Of a DNA stretch of 64,000 nt, positions 9,700-17,524 are shown piece by piece. The DNA is from Streptococcus henryi DSM 19005. Lineage in GTDB: Bacteria > Bacillota > Bacilli > Lactobacillales > Streptococcaceae. Numbering within the stretch: position 1 is the first letter of the stretch; every line of letters begins with the position of its first letter. Below the pieces are notes generated by a model that was given only the letters and a program-made list of their open reading frames with translations, ran no database searches and was not told the DNA's origin. Position numbers and translations under genes: made by a program. The DNA is taken from contig NZ_AQYA01000032.1 in NCBI RefSeq assembly GCF_000376985.1, positions 83,828 to 147,827 on the forward strand. Direction: 5' to 3'.

Positions 9700-9942
9700 A
9701 TGAAAGCAGGATATCTAGTAGCAAATTGGATAGTAAATTCAATGAAGGCAAGAGGAGTAAATCAAACTATATCAATTTTGGCTGCTTCAATTGGATATGG
9801 AACCGCGAGGTTTTTTGTTACCACTGTCGTAAAAGTTGGAGCAACTGCTGCAGCAACTACAATTGCCACATATTTTGGCGCAGGTGGTAGTCTAGCAGGA
9901 CCGCTTGGATGGATTGTAGGAACAGCATCAGGTTGGTTGTGA
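9700..9942 (+). CDS. Bacteriocin-like hydrophobic peptide 1
   Basis: 80 residues starting MKAGYLVANWIV and ending AGPLGWIVGTASGWL. The start is the ATG at 9700, 8 bp after AGAGG; a TTG two codons earlier is less likely. It is Ala/Gly/Val/Thr-rich, with a basic N-terminal third and a hydrophobic glycine-zipper-like C-terminal half (FGAGGSLAGPLG). It is strongly similar to the next peptide. There is no double-glycine leader and no Sec signal, and no peptidase-containing transporter nearby. With a SpoIIM-like membrane protein and an ABC ATPase downstream this resembles circular or leaderless bacteriocin clusters, but no known bacteriocin was recognised. A pore-forming antimicrobial role is inference. 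Confidence 0.7.
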   Translation: MKAGYLVANWIVNSMKARGVNQTISILAASIGYGTARFFVTTVVKVGATAAATTIATYFGAGGSLAGPLGWIVGTASGWL

Positions 9943-10004
9943 TATTTTAATAAATTGTTTGTCATACAGAAATTAAGCATATCTAAATATGCAGGGAGGT
10001 AAAA

Positions 10005-10247
10005 ATGAAAGCAGGTTATTTAGTTGCTAGTTGGATAAATTCGAAAATCAAAAGTTCAGGGTATAATGCTGTTGTTAAAACCTTAACACCTAAAATTGGT
10101 GGAGGTATGGCAGCATTCTTTGTTGGTACAGTTACACGTTTAGGGGTAACTGCTGCAGCATCAGTTCTTGCAGGTTATTTAGGTTCAGGTAGCAGTTTAG
10201 CAGGACCGCTTGGATTTATTATTGGTTATGCAACAGGTTGGGCCTAG
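10005..10247 (+). CDS. Bacteriocin-like hydrophobic peptide 2
   Basis: 80 residues starting MKAGYLVASWIN and ending AGPLGFIIGYATGWA. Conserved with peptide 1 at both ends (MKAGYLVA.WI; SSLAGPLG.I.G.A.GW) and more divergent in the middle (about residues 14–40), as expected for a tandem duplication or a two-peptide pair. The ribosome site GGGAGG lies 5–6 bp before the ATG. A terminator-like hairpin directly follows the stop (10257–10290), so the two peptides are probably made in excess over the transport genes behind it, which is usual for bacteriocin structural genes. Confidence 0.7.
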   Translation: MKAGYLVASWINSKIKSSGYNAVVKTLTPKIGGGMAAFFVGTVTRLGVTAAASVLAGYLGSGSSLAGPLGFIIGYATGWA

Positions 10248-10256
10248 TGAGGTGTC

Positions 10257-10290
10257 AAATGCGTTTGAGATATCCTCGAACGCATTTTTT
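10257..10290 (+). terminator. Attenuating terminator between peptide genes and transport genes
   Basis: AAATGCGTT (10258–10265) pairs with AACGCATTT (10279–10287) and is followed by TTT. No promoter is evident before the next gene 11 bp downstream, so partial read-through is likely. Confidence 0.75.
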
Positions 10291-10300
10291 AAATGATGAA

Positions 10301-10789
10301 ATGAAAATAAAAAATATAGTAACTATTTCTATTTTAACAATACTAATCACTTATTTATTTACGGATATTTTATTATTAAATAGTAATTTTATAACACTTC
10401 CCTATATGAAAGATGTTGTGAAAAATCCAGGAACATTATTTTTCTTTAAAAATAATGTAGTGTTTTTCCTTGTTATCACTATACTTCCGTATATTAACTT
10501 TCCGATTTTAATTTTACAGATGGCCTCAGTTGGCGTACAAATGCGATTAATTGGAGGGTTAAGTTTTGAGGTGCAGTTTAATATGTTGTATAGGCATTTA
10601 GTATTTGAGTTTATTGCTTTACTAATATCAATTTATTGTAGCTACTATTTGAAAACTATACTTAATAAGTGGCATCAGAAAGAGTTAACAACTACTAAAA
10701 AAGATATGAAGATACTATTGTTATTATATGTCTTGATCATATCATTGACTTATATAGCTGCTTTATTAGAGGGGGGAGCAAATGTTTAA
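10301..10789 (+). CDS. SpoIIM/DUF95-like integral membrane protein
   Basis: 162 residues from the ATG at 10301; a more upstream in-frame ATG (10238) overlaps the previous gene and the terminator stem and is rejected. There are about four membrane segments. The stretch MLYRHLVFEFIALLIS resembles the conserved PHGxxExxA core of SpoIIM/DUF95 proteins, one of which accompanies most circular bacteriocin clusters (As-48B-like) and is needed for maturation, secretion or immunity. That resemblance was judged by eye and is moderate. It overlaps the following ATPase gene by 8 bp. Very AT-rich, unlike the core genes in this window. Confidence 0.6.
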   Translation: MKIKNIVTISILTILITYLFTDILLLNSNFITLPYMKDVVKNPGTLFFFKNNVVFFLVITILPYINFPILILQMASVGVQMRLIGGLSFEVQFNMLYRHLVFEFIALLISIYCSYYLKTILNKWHQKELTTTKKDMKILLLLYVLIISLTYIAALLEGGANV

Positions 10790-11348
10790 AATTGAAAATC
10801 TATCATTTTCATATAAAAAAGATCAACATCTCATAGATGATACTTCAATTATGACTGACAAAAGAATTATTGGTGTAATAGGTAAAAATGGTTGCGGAAA
10901 AAGTACTCTTTTAAAATTGATATCTAAAGAGCTTATTCCGGATTCGGGTAATATATTTGTTGAAGGTAGGATCTACAGAGCTATACATGACTTATCATTT
11001 TATAATAAATTTACGATAGATGAGTTACTGAACCTTTTGGGAAAACTAGATAGTTTTAATTTGAGTAATAAGGACAACTATATAGAAGGACTCCATTTAA
11101 CAAAGTTTTTACATCAACCATTAGTAGAATTATCACAAGGCACTTATAAAAAAGTCGGAATTTTATTTGCCTTCCTATCGGGTGCAAATGTAATTTTATT
11201 TGATGAACCTTTTGAGTCTCTAGACGGAGTTAGTGCTAATTTTGTTGTTAATGAAATTATGAGCTCTCCTAAAATGGTTGTTATTGTTGATCATAATATT
11301 GAGCTTATAACTAATGTCTGTGATTTTGTTATTAATATGGATAATTGA
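10782..11348 (+). CDS. ABC transporter ATP-binding protein (short)
   Basis: 188-residue nucleotide-binding subunit. Walker A is GVIGKNGCGKSTLL (about residues 31–44), a variant signature ELSQGTYKKVGIL replaces LSGGQ, Walker B is VILFDEPFESLDG and the switch histidine is in VDHN. It is shorter than the usual 220–240 residues and lacks a long C-terminal part. It probably energises one or more of the adjacent membrane proteins for export of, or self-protection from, the two 80-residue peptides. Translation is coupled to the upstream gene (8-bp overlap). Confidence 0.88.
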   Translation: MFKIENLSFSYKKDQHLIDDTSIMTDKRIIGVIGKNGCGKSTLLKLISKELIPDSGNIFVEGRIYRAIHDLSFYNKFTIDELLNLLGKLDSFNLSNKDNYIEGLHLTKFLHQPLVELSQGTYKKVGILFAFLSGANVILFDEPFESLDGVSANFVVNEIMSSPKMVVIVDHNIELITNVCDFVINMDN

Positions 11349-11349
11349 T

Positions 11350-12621
11350 ATGGAATTTTATACTGAATTTTATCGTCTTGTTAGGAGACAGGAAAAGTAT
11401 GATTTTGGTAAAGTCGCTTTTTTTGTTTTACGACTGATTTCCTCAAGTTTTTTATTATACTTTTATACTGACTATTTTATTTATGCTTTTCTTTTATACA
11501 GATTGATTTTAACAAGCATAATGTATATAAAAAATAATATATATTTGAGCCAGAATGATTTTATTTTTAGTGGTTTTACTCAAAATAATTTTTCCTTCCT
11601 GAAATTTTTTTTATTTCAAAGACTAATTATAAATAACATATTTTATAAAATAGCGTATAGTATTTTATTTTTTGGTATTTTATTGTATTTAGATAATTTA
11701 TCAGCTCTGTCTAATATTATTATTATTATTATTATTGATATTATTGCTATCTTTCTAGAATGGTTAATTATTAAAAATAATAAACTGAGTGAGGAACTTG
11801 TCAACATAAAAATACTATCGGAGGTAACAGTCCTAATGATTGTGATAGTTTTCTTGATAGTTTTTTATCCAAATAACCTTTCTTTTTTGTTTGCTAAGAA
11901 TTCTTTACTACCAATGATTATTGCAATTTTATATTCAAGTTACACTTGGTTATTTATTCGCTTCTTTAGTCAAAGAAAGTATTCCGATAAACAAGGGCTT
12001 ATCAGATTATTATACGGAAGAATTAGTATTTTTGATTATAAAGAAATTAAACTTTTTCATCGCGGACTAGTGGTCAATTTTTTTAACATGATGCTAGCTG
12101 TGGGATTCTTTTTATGGAGTGATTTTCAATCAAGTACTGAAATGATATGGCTTGTGGTAATTTATCTTATTTCTGTAGCTATGGTTTTTACTCAAAAAGT
12201 CAATGGAAGAGTTGTAAATTTTAAACATGATAACTTTTTTTTAAATAATAAGTTGTTGTCTATTCAAGATTATAAAATGATATTGAATAAGAAATTGCAA
12301 TTTTATATCAAGTATTCCTTGGTTGTCAAAACTCTTCTAATGTTAGGAATAAGTATAATTTTGAACTATTATTCTTTGAACTATTTCATAATTGCACTAT
12401 TATTGTCGTTTGTGTGTTCTTTACAAGAATTTAATTTATTAATCGTAAAGGAAAGATTTAGCATTTTGCAAATACTTACTATTAGATATTTTTTTTGTTT
12501 AGTAATATTTCTTTCCATTTATACAAGACACTATTTCTTGTTGGTCATTGTACTAAGTATATTTATATTAAGTGAATTAATCAATATTAGGAAAATAGTA
12601 CAGGAGGAGGAATTGATATGA
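11350..12621 (+). CDS. Polytopic membrane protein of the bacteriocin-like operon
   Basis: 423 residues from the ATG at 11350 (2 bp after the ATPase stop); an in-frame ATG at 11314 lies inside the ATPase gene and is less likely. It is almost wholly hydrophobic, with about 10–12 membrane segments and no recognised catalytic motif. It could be the permease partner of the ATPase. A run of about eight ATT/TAT triplets (about 11714–11739) encodes a poly-Ile stretch in one helix. The gene is extremely AT-rich, supporting horizontal acquisition. The stop overlaps the next start (ATGA at 12618–12621). Confidence 0.75.
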   Translation: MEFYTEFYRLVRRQEKYDFGKVAFFVLRLISSSFLLYFYTDYFIYAFLLYRLILTSIMYIKNNIYLSQNDFIFSGFTQNNFSFLKFFLFQRLIINNIFYKIAYSILFFGILLYLDNLSALSNIIIIIIIDIIAIFLEWLIIKNNKLSEELVNIKILSEVTVLMIVIVFLIVFYPNNLSFLFAKNSLLPMIIAILYSSYTWLFIRFFSQRKYSDKQGLIRLLYGRISIFDYKEIKLFHRGLVVNFFNMMLAVGFFLWSDFQSSTEMIWLVVIYLISVAMVFTQKVNGRVVNFKHDNFFLNNKLLSIQDYKMILNKKLQFYIKYSLVVKTLLMLGISIILNYYSLNYFIIALLLSFVCSLQEFNLLIVKERFSILQILTIRYFFCLVIFLSIYTRHYFLLVIVLSIFILSELINIRKIVQEEELI

Positions 12622-13076
12622 ACCCGTTATTATTTTACACATCACTTACCAGCTATTCCATACTGATGAGCTATATGATTTCCCAAAAAATTGATACCAT
12701 TTTTATAGCTAACGTTGTGATATTTTTTATTACCGCACTCATTTATTTCAAGGTTGTAAAATTTTTAACGGAAGTACTTGAAAATATTTTTTACTGCGAT
12801 GAATATTTTCAAATTAGTTATTCTTTGGAATATGTATATGTTTCGAGTCTCATCATCAGGTTAATATGGCTATACTGTGGATATCTGGGTATATTTAGAT
12901 TGGATTTCTTATGGTTTTTGATTGTTTCTGTAATAACCATTTTTATTATAATAGTTATGATAACTTACTCAGCTTTAAAGAATAAACACATAAAGTTTAA
13001 TATGGTAAAGTCTATTCTTATGGTTCTTCCCATGCTTACCTATATTTTATTAGACTATTGGAGCTTATCAATGTAA
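12618..13076 (+). CDS. Small membrane protein, possible second permease or immunity subunit
   Basis: 152 residues with four to five hydrophobic segments. The start overlaps the previous stop by 4 bp and is preceded by GGAGGAGG. No family is recognised. Its place at the end of the transport genes and its size are compatible with an immunity protein or a small permease subunit, which is inference only. Confidence 0.7.
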   Translation: MNPLLFYTSLTSYSILMSYMISQKIDTIFIANVVIFFITALIYFKVVKFLTEVLENIFYCDEYFQISYSLEYVYVSSLIIRLIWLYCGYLGIFRLDFLWFLIVSVITIFIIIVMITYSALKNKHIKFNMVKSILMVLPMLTYILLDYWSLSM

Positions 13077-13103
13077 GTTGATGCTATTATAAGGAGATTT
13101 TAA

Positions 13104-13415
13104 ATGACAAAAGATAAAAAATTTTCAATAGAAGTTGTAGTAACTAGAAGGTTACGTTGGAGAAATATGATGAAATCTTTCTTATCATTGGGTTTTTCTG
13201 AATTTCCAGAACTCATTAAAGATTTTGGGAAATACTATTGTGTTGCTTATGGAGATGGTTCTGTTTTTCTTGAAAAATATCGTAATAATAAATTTGTAGA
13301 AAATAAAAAATTATTAATAACAGCTAGTCAATTACAAGAAAAACTTTCAAGTAAATCATTTAAAGATGAAGCTTATACATACCGTTTTTTAACTAACACT
13401 CTAAAATACTATTAA
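13104..13415 (+). CDS. Small basic cytosolic protein, unknown
   Basis: 103 residues starting MTKDKKFSIEVVVTRRLRWRNMMKSF; rich in Lys, Arg, Phe and Tyr, with no signal peptide or membrane helix. The ribosome site AAGGAG lies 7–8 bp before the ATG. It is probably the last gene of the bacteriocin-like operon, 27 bp after the previous stop. No family or motif is recognised. Confidence 0.7.
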   Translation: MTKDKKFSIEVVVTRRLRWRNMMKSFLSLGFSEFPELIKDFGKYYCVAYGDGSVFLEKYRNNKFVENKKLLITASQLQEKLSSKSFKDEAYTYRFLTNTLKYY

Positions 13416-13586
13416 TGAAGTTTTTTTGATGTTTAATAAGGTTTTTTGTTTGTTTCCAATCTTAAAGGATTCTATACAATAATAAGATCCTAGGTTTTGT
13501 CTTTCTGATACGGAAATGACAGAGTTAATGACTTGGTCTCCAGTCTATAAAATCTGATGCGTTGAATATAATATATAGAGGTTTTA

Positions 13587-14000
13587 ATGAAAAAATATTA
13601 TGGCTTGTTTATATTAACACTTTATCTAGTGTCACTAAGCCTTCCTTTTATAGCAATCATAGACCCTAATAACTATCAAGTCAGAGATATTTCAGGATTT
13701 GAATTTATGAAAAGTTATTGGGTTAGTTTTTTGACGGTGATAGTCTTATTGGTTATTTTTCATTCTTTTAAATATAGACGTTTTTTAGGTGTTGTGTCAC
13801 TCCTTTTAATAGGGGTGATTTTTCTACACCTTAACTTATCGCCATTTTGTTACTCTGAGACTAATAGTAATGATTTAATTTCTTACGTCAAAAATGTCCT
13901 GCTCAATATTAATATTGGCTATTACCTTTCAGTTATTATAATAGTCCTAGGTTATGCTTTGGCAATTAGAGATTTTCATGAAGAAAGATGGGGACAATAG
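13587..14000 (+). CDS. Four-helix integral membrane protein (paralogue of 8098–8496)
   Basis: 137 residues with the same four-segment layout as the 8098 protein and shared motifs (SGFEF, GVIFLHLNLSPF, LGYAL). It is more AT-rich and more diverged in loop sequence than the 8098 copy. It closes the island on its right side. Function is unknown; a role in bacteriocin immunity is possible but unsupported beyond position. The 13416–13586 gap upstream contains no gene that could be recognised. Confidence 0.8.
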   Translation: MKKYYGLFILTLYLVSLSLPFIAIIDPNNYQVRDISGFEFMKSYWVSFLTVIVLLVIFHSFKYRRFLGVVSLLLIGVIFLHLNLSPFCYSETNSNDLISYVKNVLLNINIGYYLSVIIIVLGYALAIRDFHEERWGQ

Positions 14001-14131
14001 CTGTCGCTAGATGAATTAGCTAGAAATGGTATAAATATTTGATATCTATGATAAAAAGTGCTATATAGGAAGTAAAGATATCGCTGATAAACTATTAATA
14101 AATGTTTTCATTCAGAAAGTGGTGATTGATT

Positions 14132-15103
14132 ATGAGAAAAGTTATTTTAGTTTTACTTTCAATAGCTATCTTGTCAGCTTGTAGTTCAAAACCTTCAACA
14201 ACGGGTAAAACAGATTCTTCTAAAGATAAGGTGACTTTGGAAGAATCACAATCTTCGACGAAAGCCTCTACCAGTACTTCGACTAAGGAAGAAGCACAAT
14301 CAGATAGTCAAGAATCAACATCAAATGAATCGGTTACAGAACAATCTTCTGTTCAAGATAACCAGACTCAACCAACCCCAAGTCAGGAAGTTGAAACAGG
14401 AGGGAGTTCGGCCGGTGTGACAGGAGGAAACACTTCAACTTATACGGATTCAACGACTGTTGAAAACCCACCAATGGATGATGAAACGGCTAATCGTTTG
14501 ATTATAGGCAATAATAATGCTACTGCCTCCACCTCAATACAGGGAGGACAAAAAGCCATTCTTAATGTCTCCCAACAGTACCAGCAAACCTGGAACTGGT
14601 GTGCACCGACAGCAGTGAGTATGATTTTATCCTATAAAGGAGTTTCGGTGTCCCAAGCTCAACTGGCTCAGGATATGGGGACTGATGACTCTTTCGGGAC
14701 CCACAATGCCAATGCTATTCAGGTTCTCAACCGTTATCTTTTTGGTTACGACAACCCCGCAGTCGGTCAGGCAGGTTATCGTCTAGCCACAGTCACCAAT
14801 TCTAGCTCAAATTCTGAAGACATGCGCCTTTTTAAAGAACGTCTCATTCAGAACATCCGCGATGGCTATCCAATGTATTACACCATTGACAATGCTAGAA
14901 TGTATCCAGGAAAAAGTGGTGAACATAATGTGACAGGTATTGGTTATCAACTGACCCAGGATGGTTCTGATATCGCCTATGTCTATTACCTGGACCCATC
15001 TTATGCCGTCATCGATCCAACCTATGGTGGACTAAAGAAAGTTACACCGGAAGAATTATTATATGCCATGTTGACCTGTGTGGAGCCAAATTATGGCTGG
15101 TAA
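14132..15103 (+). CDS. Lipoprotein with C39-like cysteine peptidase domain
   Basis: 323 residues. The N-terminal signal MRKVILVLLSIAILSACSS has a lipobox (LSAC, lipidated Cys near residue 17). A Ser/Thr/Glu-rich linker (about residues 18–125) spans the wall, and a C-terminal papain-like domain resembling Peptidase_C39_2 follows. Its catalytic Cys is in the QTWNWCAPTAVSMIL motif, with a probable catalytic His in GEHNVTGIGY and Asp in YYLDPS. Such lipoproteins act outside the membrane; the substrate is unknown. The ATG at 14132 is preferred over a TTG two codons earlier. Cleavage of a secreted peptide such as that encoded at 15170 is conceivable but is only suggested by proximity. Confidence 0.82.
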   Translation: MRKVILVLLSIAILSACSSKPSTTGKTDSSKDKVTLEESQSSTKASTSTSTKEEAQSDSQESTSNESVTEQSSVQDNQTQPTPSQEVETGGSSAGVTGGNTSTYTDSTTVENPPMDDETANRLIIGNNNATASTSIQGGQKAILNVSQQYQQTWNWCAPTAVSMILSYKGVSVSQAQLAQDMGTDDSFGTHNANAIQVLNRYLFGYDNPAVGQAGYRLATVTNSSSNSEDMRLFKERLIQNIRDGYPMYYTIDNARMYPGKSGEHNVTGIGYQLTQDGSDIAYVYYLDPSYAVIDPTYGGLKKVTPEELLYAMLTCVEPNYGW

Positions 15104-15169
15104 TTTGATTTGGTAAATTAGTTCTTAATATAAAATAATATATAATTCATTTTTGGGAGGAAAAAGGTT

Positions 15170-15439
15170 ATGAAAAAAATTAAAAATAATGTTTGGCTTA
15201 TTGTGATTATTGCAATGTTATTTGGCTTGGGTGCCAAAAATGTTGTATCGGCAGTACACGTTGCGACTGTAGCAAACACACGATATGAAATTTATTATGT
15301 CATGGGAGGTACAAACATTTCCTACACCTATAAAGAACTAAGGTATCCTAATGGTTTTACATATTCTACAACAAGAGAACGAAAAGATTATGGTGTGAAT
15401 CCTGCGTACCTTTACACATACCATTACAAGACATACTGA
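15170..15439 (+). CDS. Small secreted Tyr-rich peptide, lactococcin-972-like candidate
   Basis: 89 residues with a Sec signal peptide (basic MKKIKNN, hydrophobic core, likely cleavage after VVSA near residue 28) and a mature part of about 60 residues rich in Tyr that ends YLYTYHYKTY. The ribosome site GGGAGG is 8–9 bp upstream. Size, Sec export and the adjacent membrane-protein/ATPase pair recall lactococcin 972 bacteriocin clusters, whose mature peptide also ends in aromatic residues. The similarity is in architecture; a confident sequence match was not seen. Confidence 0.65.
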   Translation: MKKIKNNVWLIVIIAMLFGLGAKNVVSAVHVATVANTRYEIYYVMGGTNISYTYKELRYPNGFTYSTTRERKDYGVNPAYLYTYHYKTY

Positions 15440-15593
15440 GGCGAGAAATATAAATCTATTGGTACTCATGGATTTGCTTAAGTTAATTAATTTAGCCATG
15501 ATAGTGGTTAATTTAAGCCTTTACTAAGAAGTCTGCTGGCTTATTGGTGCGACATATGAATTATTAAAAGTAGATATTTTAAGAGGAGAACAA

Positions 15594-16733
15594 GTGCAAT
15601 TTTTTACATTTGAATTGAAGCGATTTCTAAAAAATCCCAAAAACCAAGTTTGTCTGGTACTTCTTTTTCTGTTTATTCTAGGTATGTTTACAGTTAATCA
15701 AACAGTTTTTAGAAAAAGATTTGCTGAAGCTGATTTAGCCTTTATCAGATTAGATTACCAGCAAGCCCAGCAGGCTGTGAATAGCTTAGAAAAAGAAGTA
15801 CAGCTACATCCTAATGATGAGGGACTTGCTCAGGCTTTAATAACAGCCAAAAAAGAACATGATTTTAGGGATAAGCAGCTTACTGCTGTCGAGAACAATG
15901 ATTTTGCTACATTTGCAAATCTAGAAAATCAATTAAATACGTCTAGATTAGATTCTATTCCAGAGAAAGATAGGGATTCTGATGAGTATCGCCAACTTGA
16001 GGCAATGGTTAGATATTTTAATGCCATTAAATCAGTAAATGGTAATTTTAGTGTTTCTGTGAATGATAGCAGTGATTCAGCATTTATTATAGGGCGCTCT
16101 ATGGTAGCGTGGTTATCATCAACTACTATTTTTGTACTTGTTACAGTGCTGATTGCAGACGGAGTCAGTCACGATATTGAAAGTTCACAAATTCGTTTTT
16201 ATCATTTAATGGGAGGTAGAAAGCCGAAACAGTTAGTTCTGAAATTAGTGGTTCCAATTTTAGCGGTTTTTGTAACGACTCTGACTGTTTTTTTACTTTG
16301 TTACGTGATAAATGGTTTGTTTGATGGCTATGGAACTTGGCAATATCCCTATTTAATGTCAAATGGTATCATACTTCCAATTTGGAAAATGAGTTTGAAT
16401 ACAGTAACAATGTTTCTAGTCGCTTTGATTTTCATTGGTAGTTTAGGACAATTTTTATCGTTAATTTTCAAGAAAAGTTTAGTTGTTATAGGACTAATTG
16501 TAGTTTTCTTGACAGGATTTATGACAATTTCACAGGAAGAATGGTTTCAGCCTTTTAAGAAATTCGTACCTTTTGAGTACTTGGGCTATGGACAACTTAT
16601 CAATGATGTTAAAATACTCCCAAGCAAGGCTATCACAATCGGTATTATATATTTGACAAGTATGAGTCTTATTTTTATAGTATTTTCAGTTTACTTGTAC
16701 CAACATTATTACTATCGGAAAGTAGGTAAATGA
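15594..16733 (+). CDS. ABC-2-like permease with large extracytoplasmic loop
   Basis: 379 residues from a GTG start with AAGAGGAG upstream. One N-terminal membrane helix (about 19–38) is followed by a roughly 120-residue, coiled-coil-prone external loop (about 40–165), then five to six membrane segments to the C-terminus. This is the architecture of ABC-2 or bacteriocin-immunity permeases. Its stop overlaps the ATPase start by 4 bp (ATGA at 16730–16733), so the two form a transporter. It is probably devoted to export of, or resistance to, the peptide encoded at 15170. Confidence 0.8.
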   Translation: MQFFTFELKRFLKNPKNQVCLVLLFLFILGMFTVNQTVFRKRFAEADLAFIRLDYQQAQQAVNSLEKEVQLHPNDEGLAQALITAKKEHDFRDKQLTAVENNDFATFANLENQLNTSRLDSIPEKDRDSDEYRQLEAMVRYFNAIKSVNGNFSVSVNDSSDSAFIIGRSMVAWLSSTTIFVLVTVLIADGVSHDIESSQIRFYHLMGGRKPKQLVLKLVVPILAVFVTTLTVFLLCYVINGLFDGYGTWQYPYLMSNGIILPIWKMSLNTVTMFLVALIFIGSLGQFLSLIFKKSLVVIGLIVVFLTGFMTISQEEWFQPFKKFVPFEYLGYGQLINDVKILPSKAITIGIIYLTSMSLIFIVFSVYLYQHYYYRKVGK

Positions 16734-17365
16734 TGGCAGGATTGAAAGTTAATAACCTAACAACAGAAGTCTTTCAAGATTTGAGCTTTAACCTACCAAA
16801 GACCGGCTTACTTGGCATAGTTGGTCGTAATGGTGTTGGGAAGAGCACCTTATTTAGCACAATCAATGGAGAAATCAAAGTTTCAGATAATTGTATAGAA
16901 TCAGGTAAGGTATCCTATATTCCAAATCTAGAAATTTTTGACAAACACTTATCAGCTCAGGACTATCTCCGACTTCTAAAAGTAGATGAGCAGGTGGTTT
17001 TTCAAAAAAACTTAGAGACAATGGGTGGCGCTAATTTTCTGAAGCAAAAAATCGGCAAGTACTCTCTAGGTATGAAAGAGTTATTTGCTATTTTATATCT
17101 TCTTTCTATCCAATCTGACCTCATCATTTTCGATGAATTGCTTGATGGTCTTGATGAACAAAGGCGTTTTAGAGCTTATAAATTGTTAAAGGAGCAGAGC
17201 AAGACTAAGTTAATTTTACTCACCTCTCATAACTTATCTGAAGTTTTTGAGGTTTGCGATTGCGTATACCTTTTGGAAAAAGATTCTCTGAAATCAATTG
17301 ATCGTAGAGACCTCGAGCGTGTCATGTTTTCGAGTGGTGATTTTCGATACGAAAGTAAAAGTTGA
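16730..17365 (+). CDS. ABC transporter ATP-binding protein
   Basis: 211-residue ATPase with Walker A GIVGRNGVGKSTLF, the unusual signature KYSLGMKEL (LSLGM type, as in bacitracin/lantibiotic-type ATPases), Walker B LIIFDELLDGLD and the switch His in TSHN. A second in-frame ATG one codon on (16733) is an equally plausible start. Partner of the 15594 permease. A hairpin and a strong terminator follow. Confidence 0.88.
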   Translation: MMAGLKVNNLTTEVFQDLSFNLPKTGLLGIVGRNGVGKSTLFSTINGEIKVSDNCIESGKVSYIPNLEIFDKHLSAQDYLRLLKVDEQVVFQKNLETMGGANFLKQKIGKYSLGMKELFAILYLLSIQSDLIIFDELLDGLDEQRRFRAYKLLKEQSKTKLILLTSHNLSEVFEVCDCVYLLEKDSLKSIDRRDLERVMFSSGDFRYESKS

Positions 17366-17373
17366 CAAGATTC

Positions 17374-17405
17374 TTTTGGAAAACCTGCTCTGCTATTTTC
17401 CAAAA
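17374..17405. terminator. Symmetric hairpin after the ABC pair
   Basis: TTTTGGAAAA (17374–17383) pairs with TTTTCCAAAA (17396–17405). The 12-base loop contains the complement of the GCAGAGC heptamer that recurs in the window. There is no T-tract of its own. Confidence 0.5.
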
Positions 17406-17448
17406 AAGAGACAAAGTCAAAATCATCAAGTTTTTATCAGATTTCCCC

Positions 17449-17479
17449 CCCCAATTTTTAGTGAATTGGGGATTTTTTT
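17449..17479 (+). terminator. Rho-independent terminator before cinA
   Basis: CCCCAATT (17449–17456) and AATTGGGG (17464–17471) form a perfect stem with a 7-base loop followed by a T7 run. The C tract at 17445–17452 is eight long. Confidence 0.88.
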
Positions 17480-17498
17480 GTTAAAATGAAGAAGCAAA

Positions 17499-17506
17499 TG
17501 CGAATA
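17499..17506 (+). promoter_or_regulatory. Com-box (SigX/ComX -10) upstream of cinA–recA
   Basis: TGCGAATA matches the late-competence box TNCGAATA used by the alternative sigma factor SigX, with a T-rich tract about 20 bp upstream. cinA–recA is a known late-competence operon in streptococci. The box ends only 18 bp before the cinA start, giving a very short leader. A vegetative -10 (TAAAAT, about 17481–17486) lies upstream. Confidence 0.65.
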
Positions 17507-17524
17507 AATAAGTAGGTGGTAAAA

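Noticed and set aside
9700..10247. Double-glycine (class II) bacteriocin leaders
   Set aside because: No GG, GA or GS site 15–25 residues after the start with the usual LSxxELxxIxGG pattern, and no peptidase-containing ABC transporter nearby.
10238..10300. N-terminal extension of the SpoIIM-like protein
   Set aside because: The ATG at 10238 lies inside the preceding peptide gene and its codons run through the terminator stem; the ATG at 10301 begins the hydrophobic protein.
11714..11739. Phase-variable ATT repeat in the 11350 membrane gene
   Set aside because: The unit is three bases, so length change only adds or removes Ile codons in a membrane helix and does not shift the frame.
17445..17452. 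Phase-variable poly-C tract
   Set aside because: The C8 run is in the stem region of a terminator before cinA, outside any coding frame, so slippage would not switch a gene on or off.
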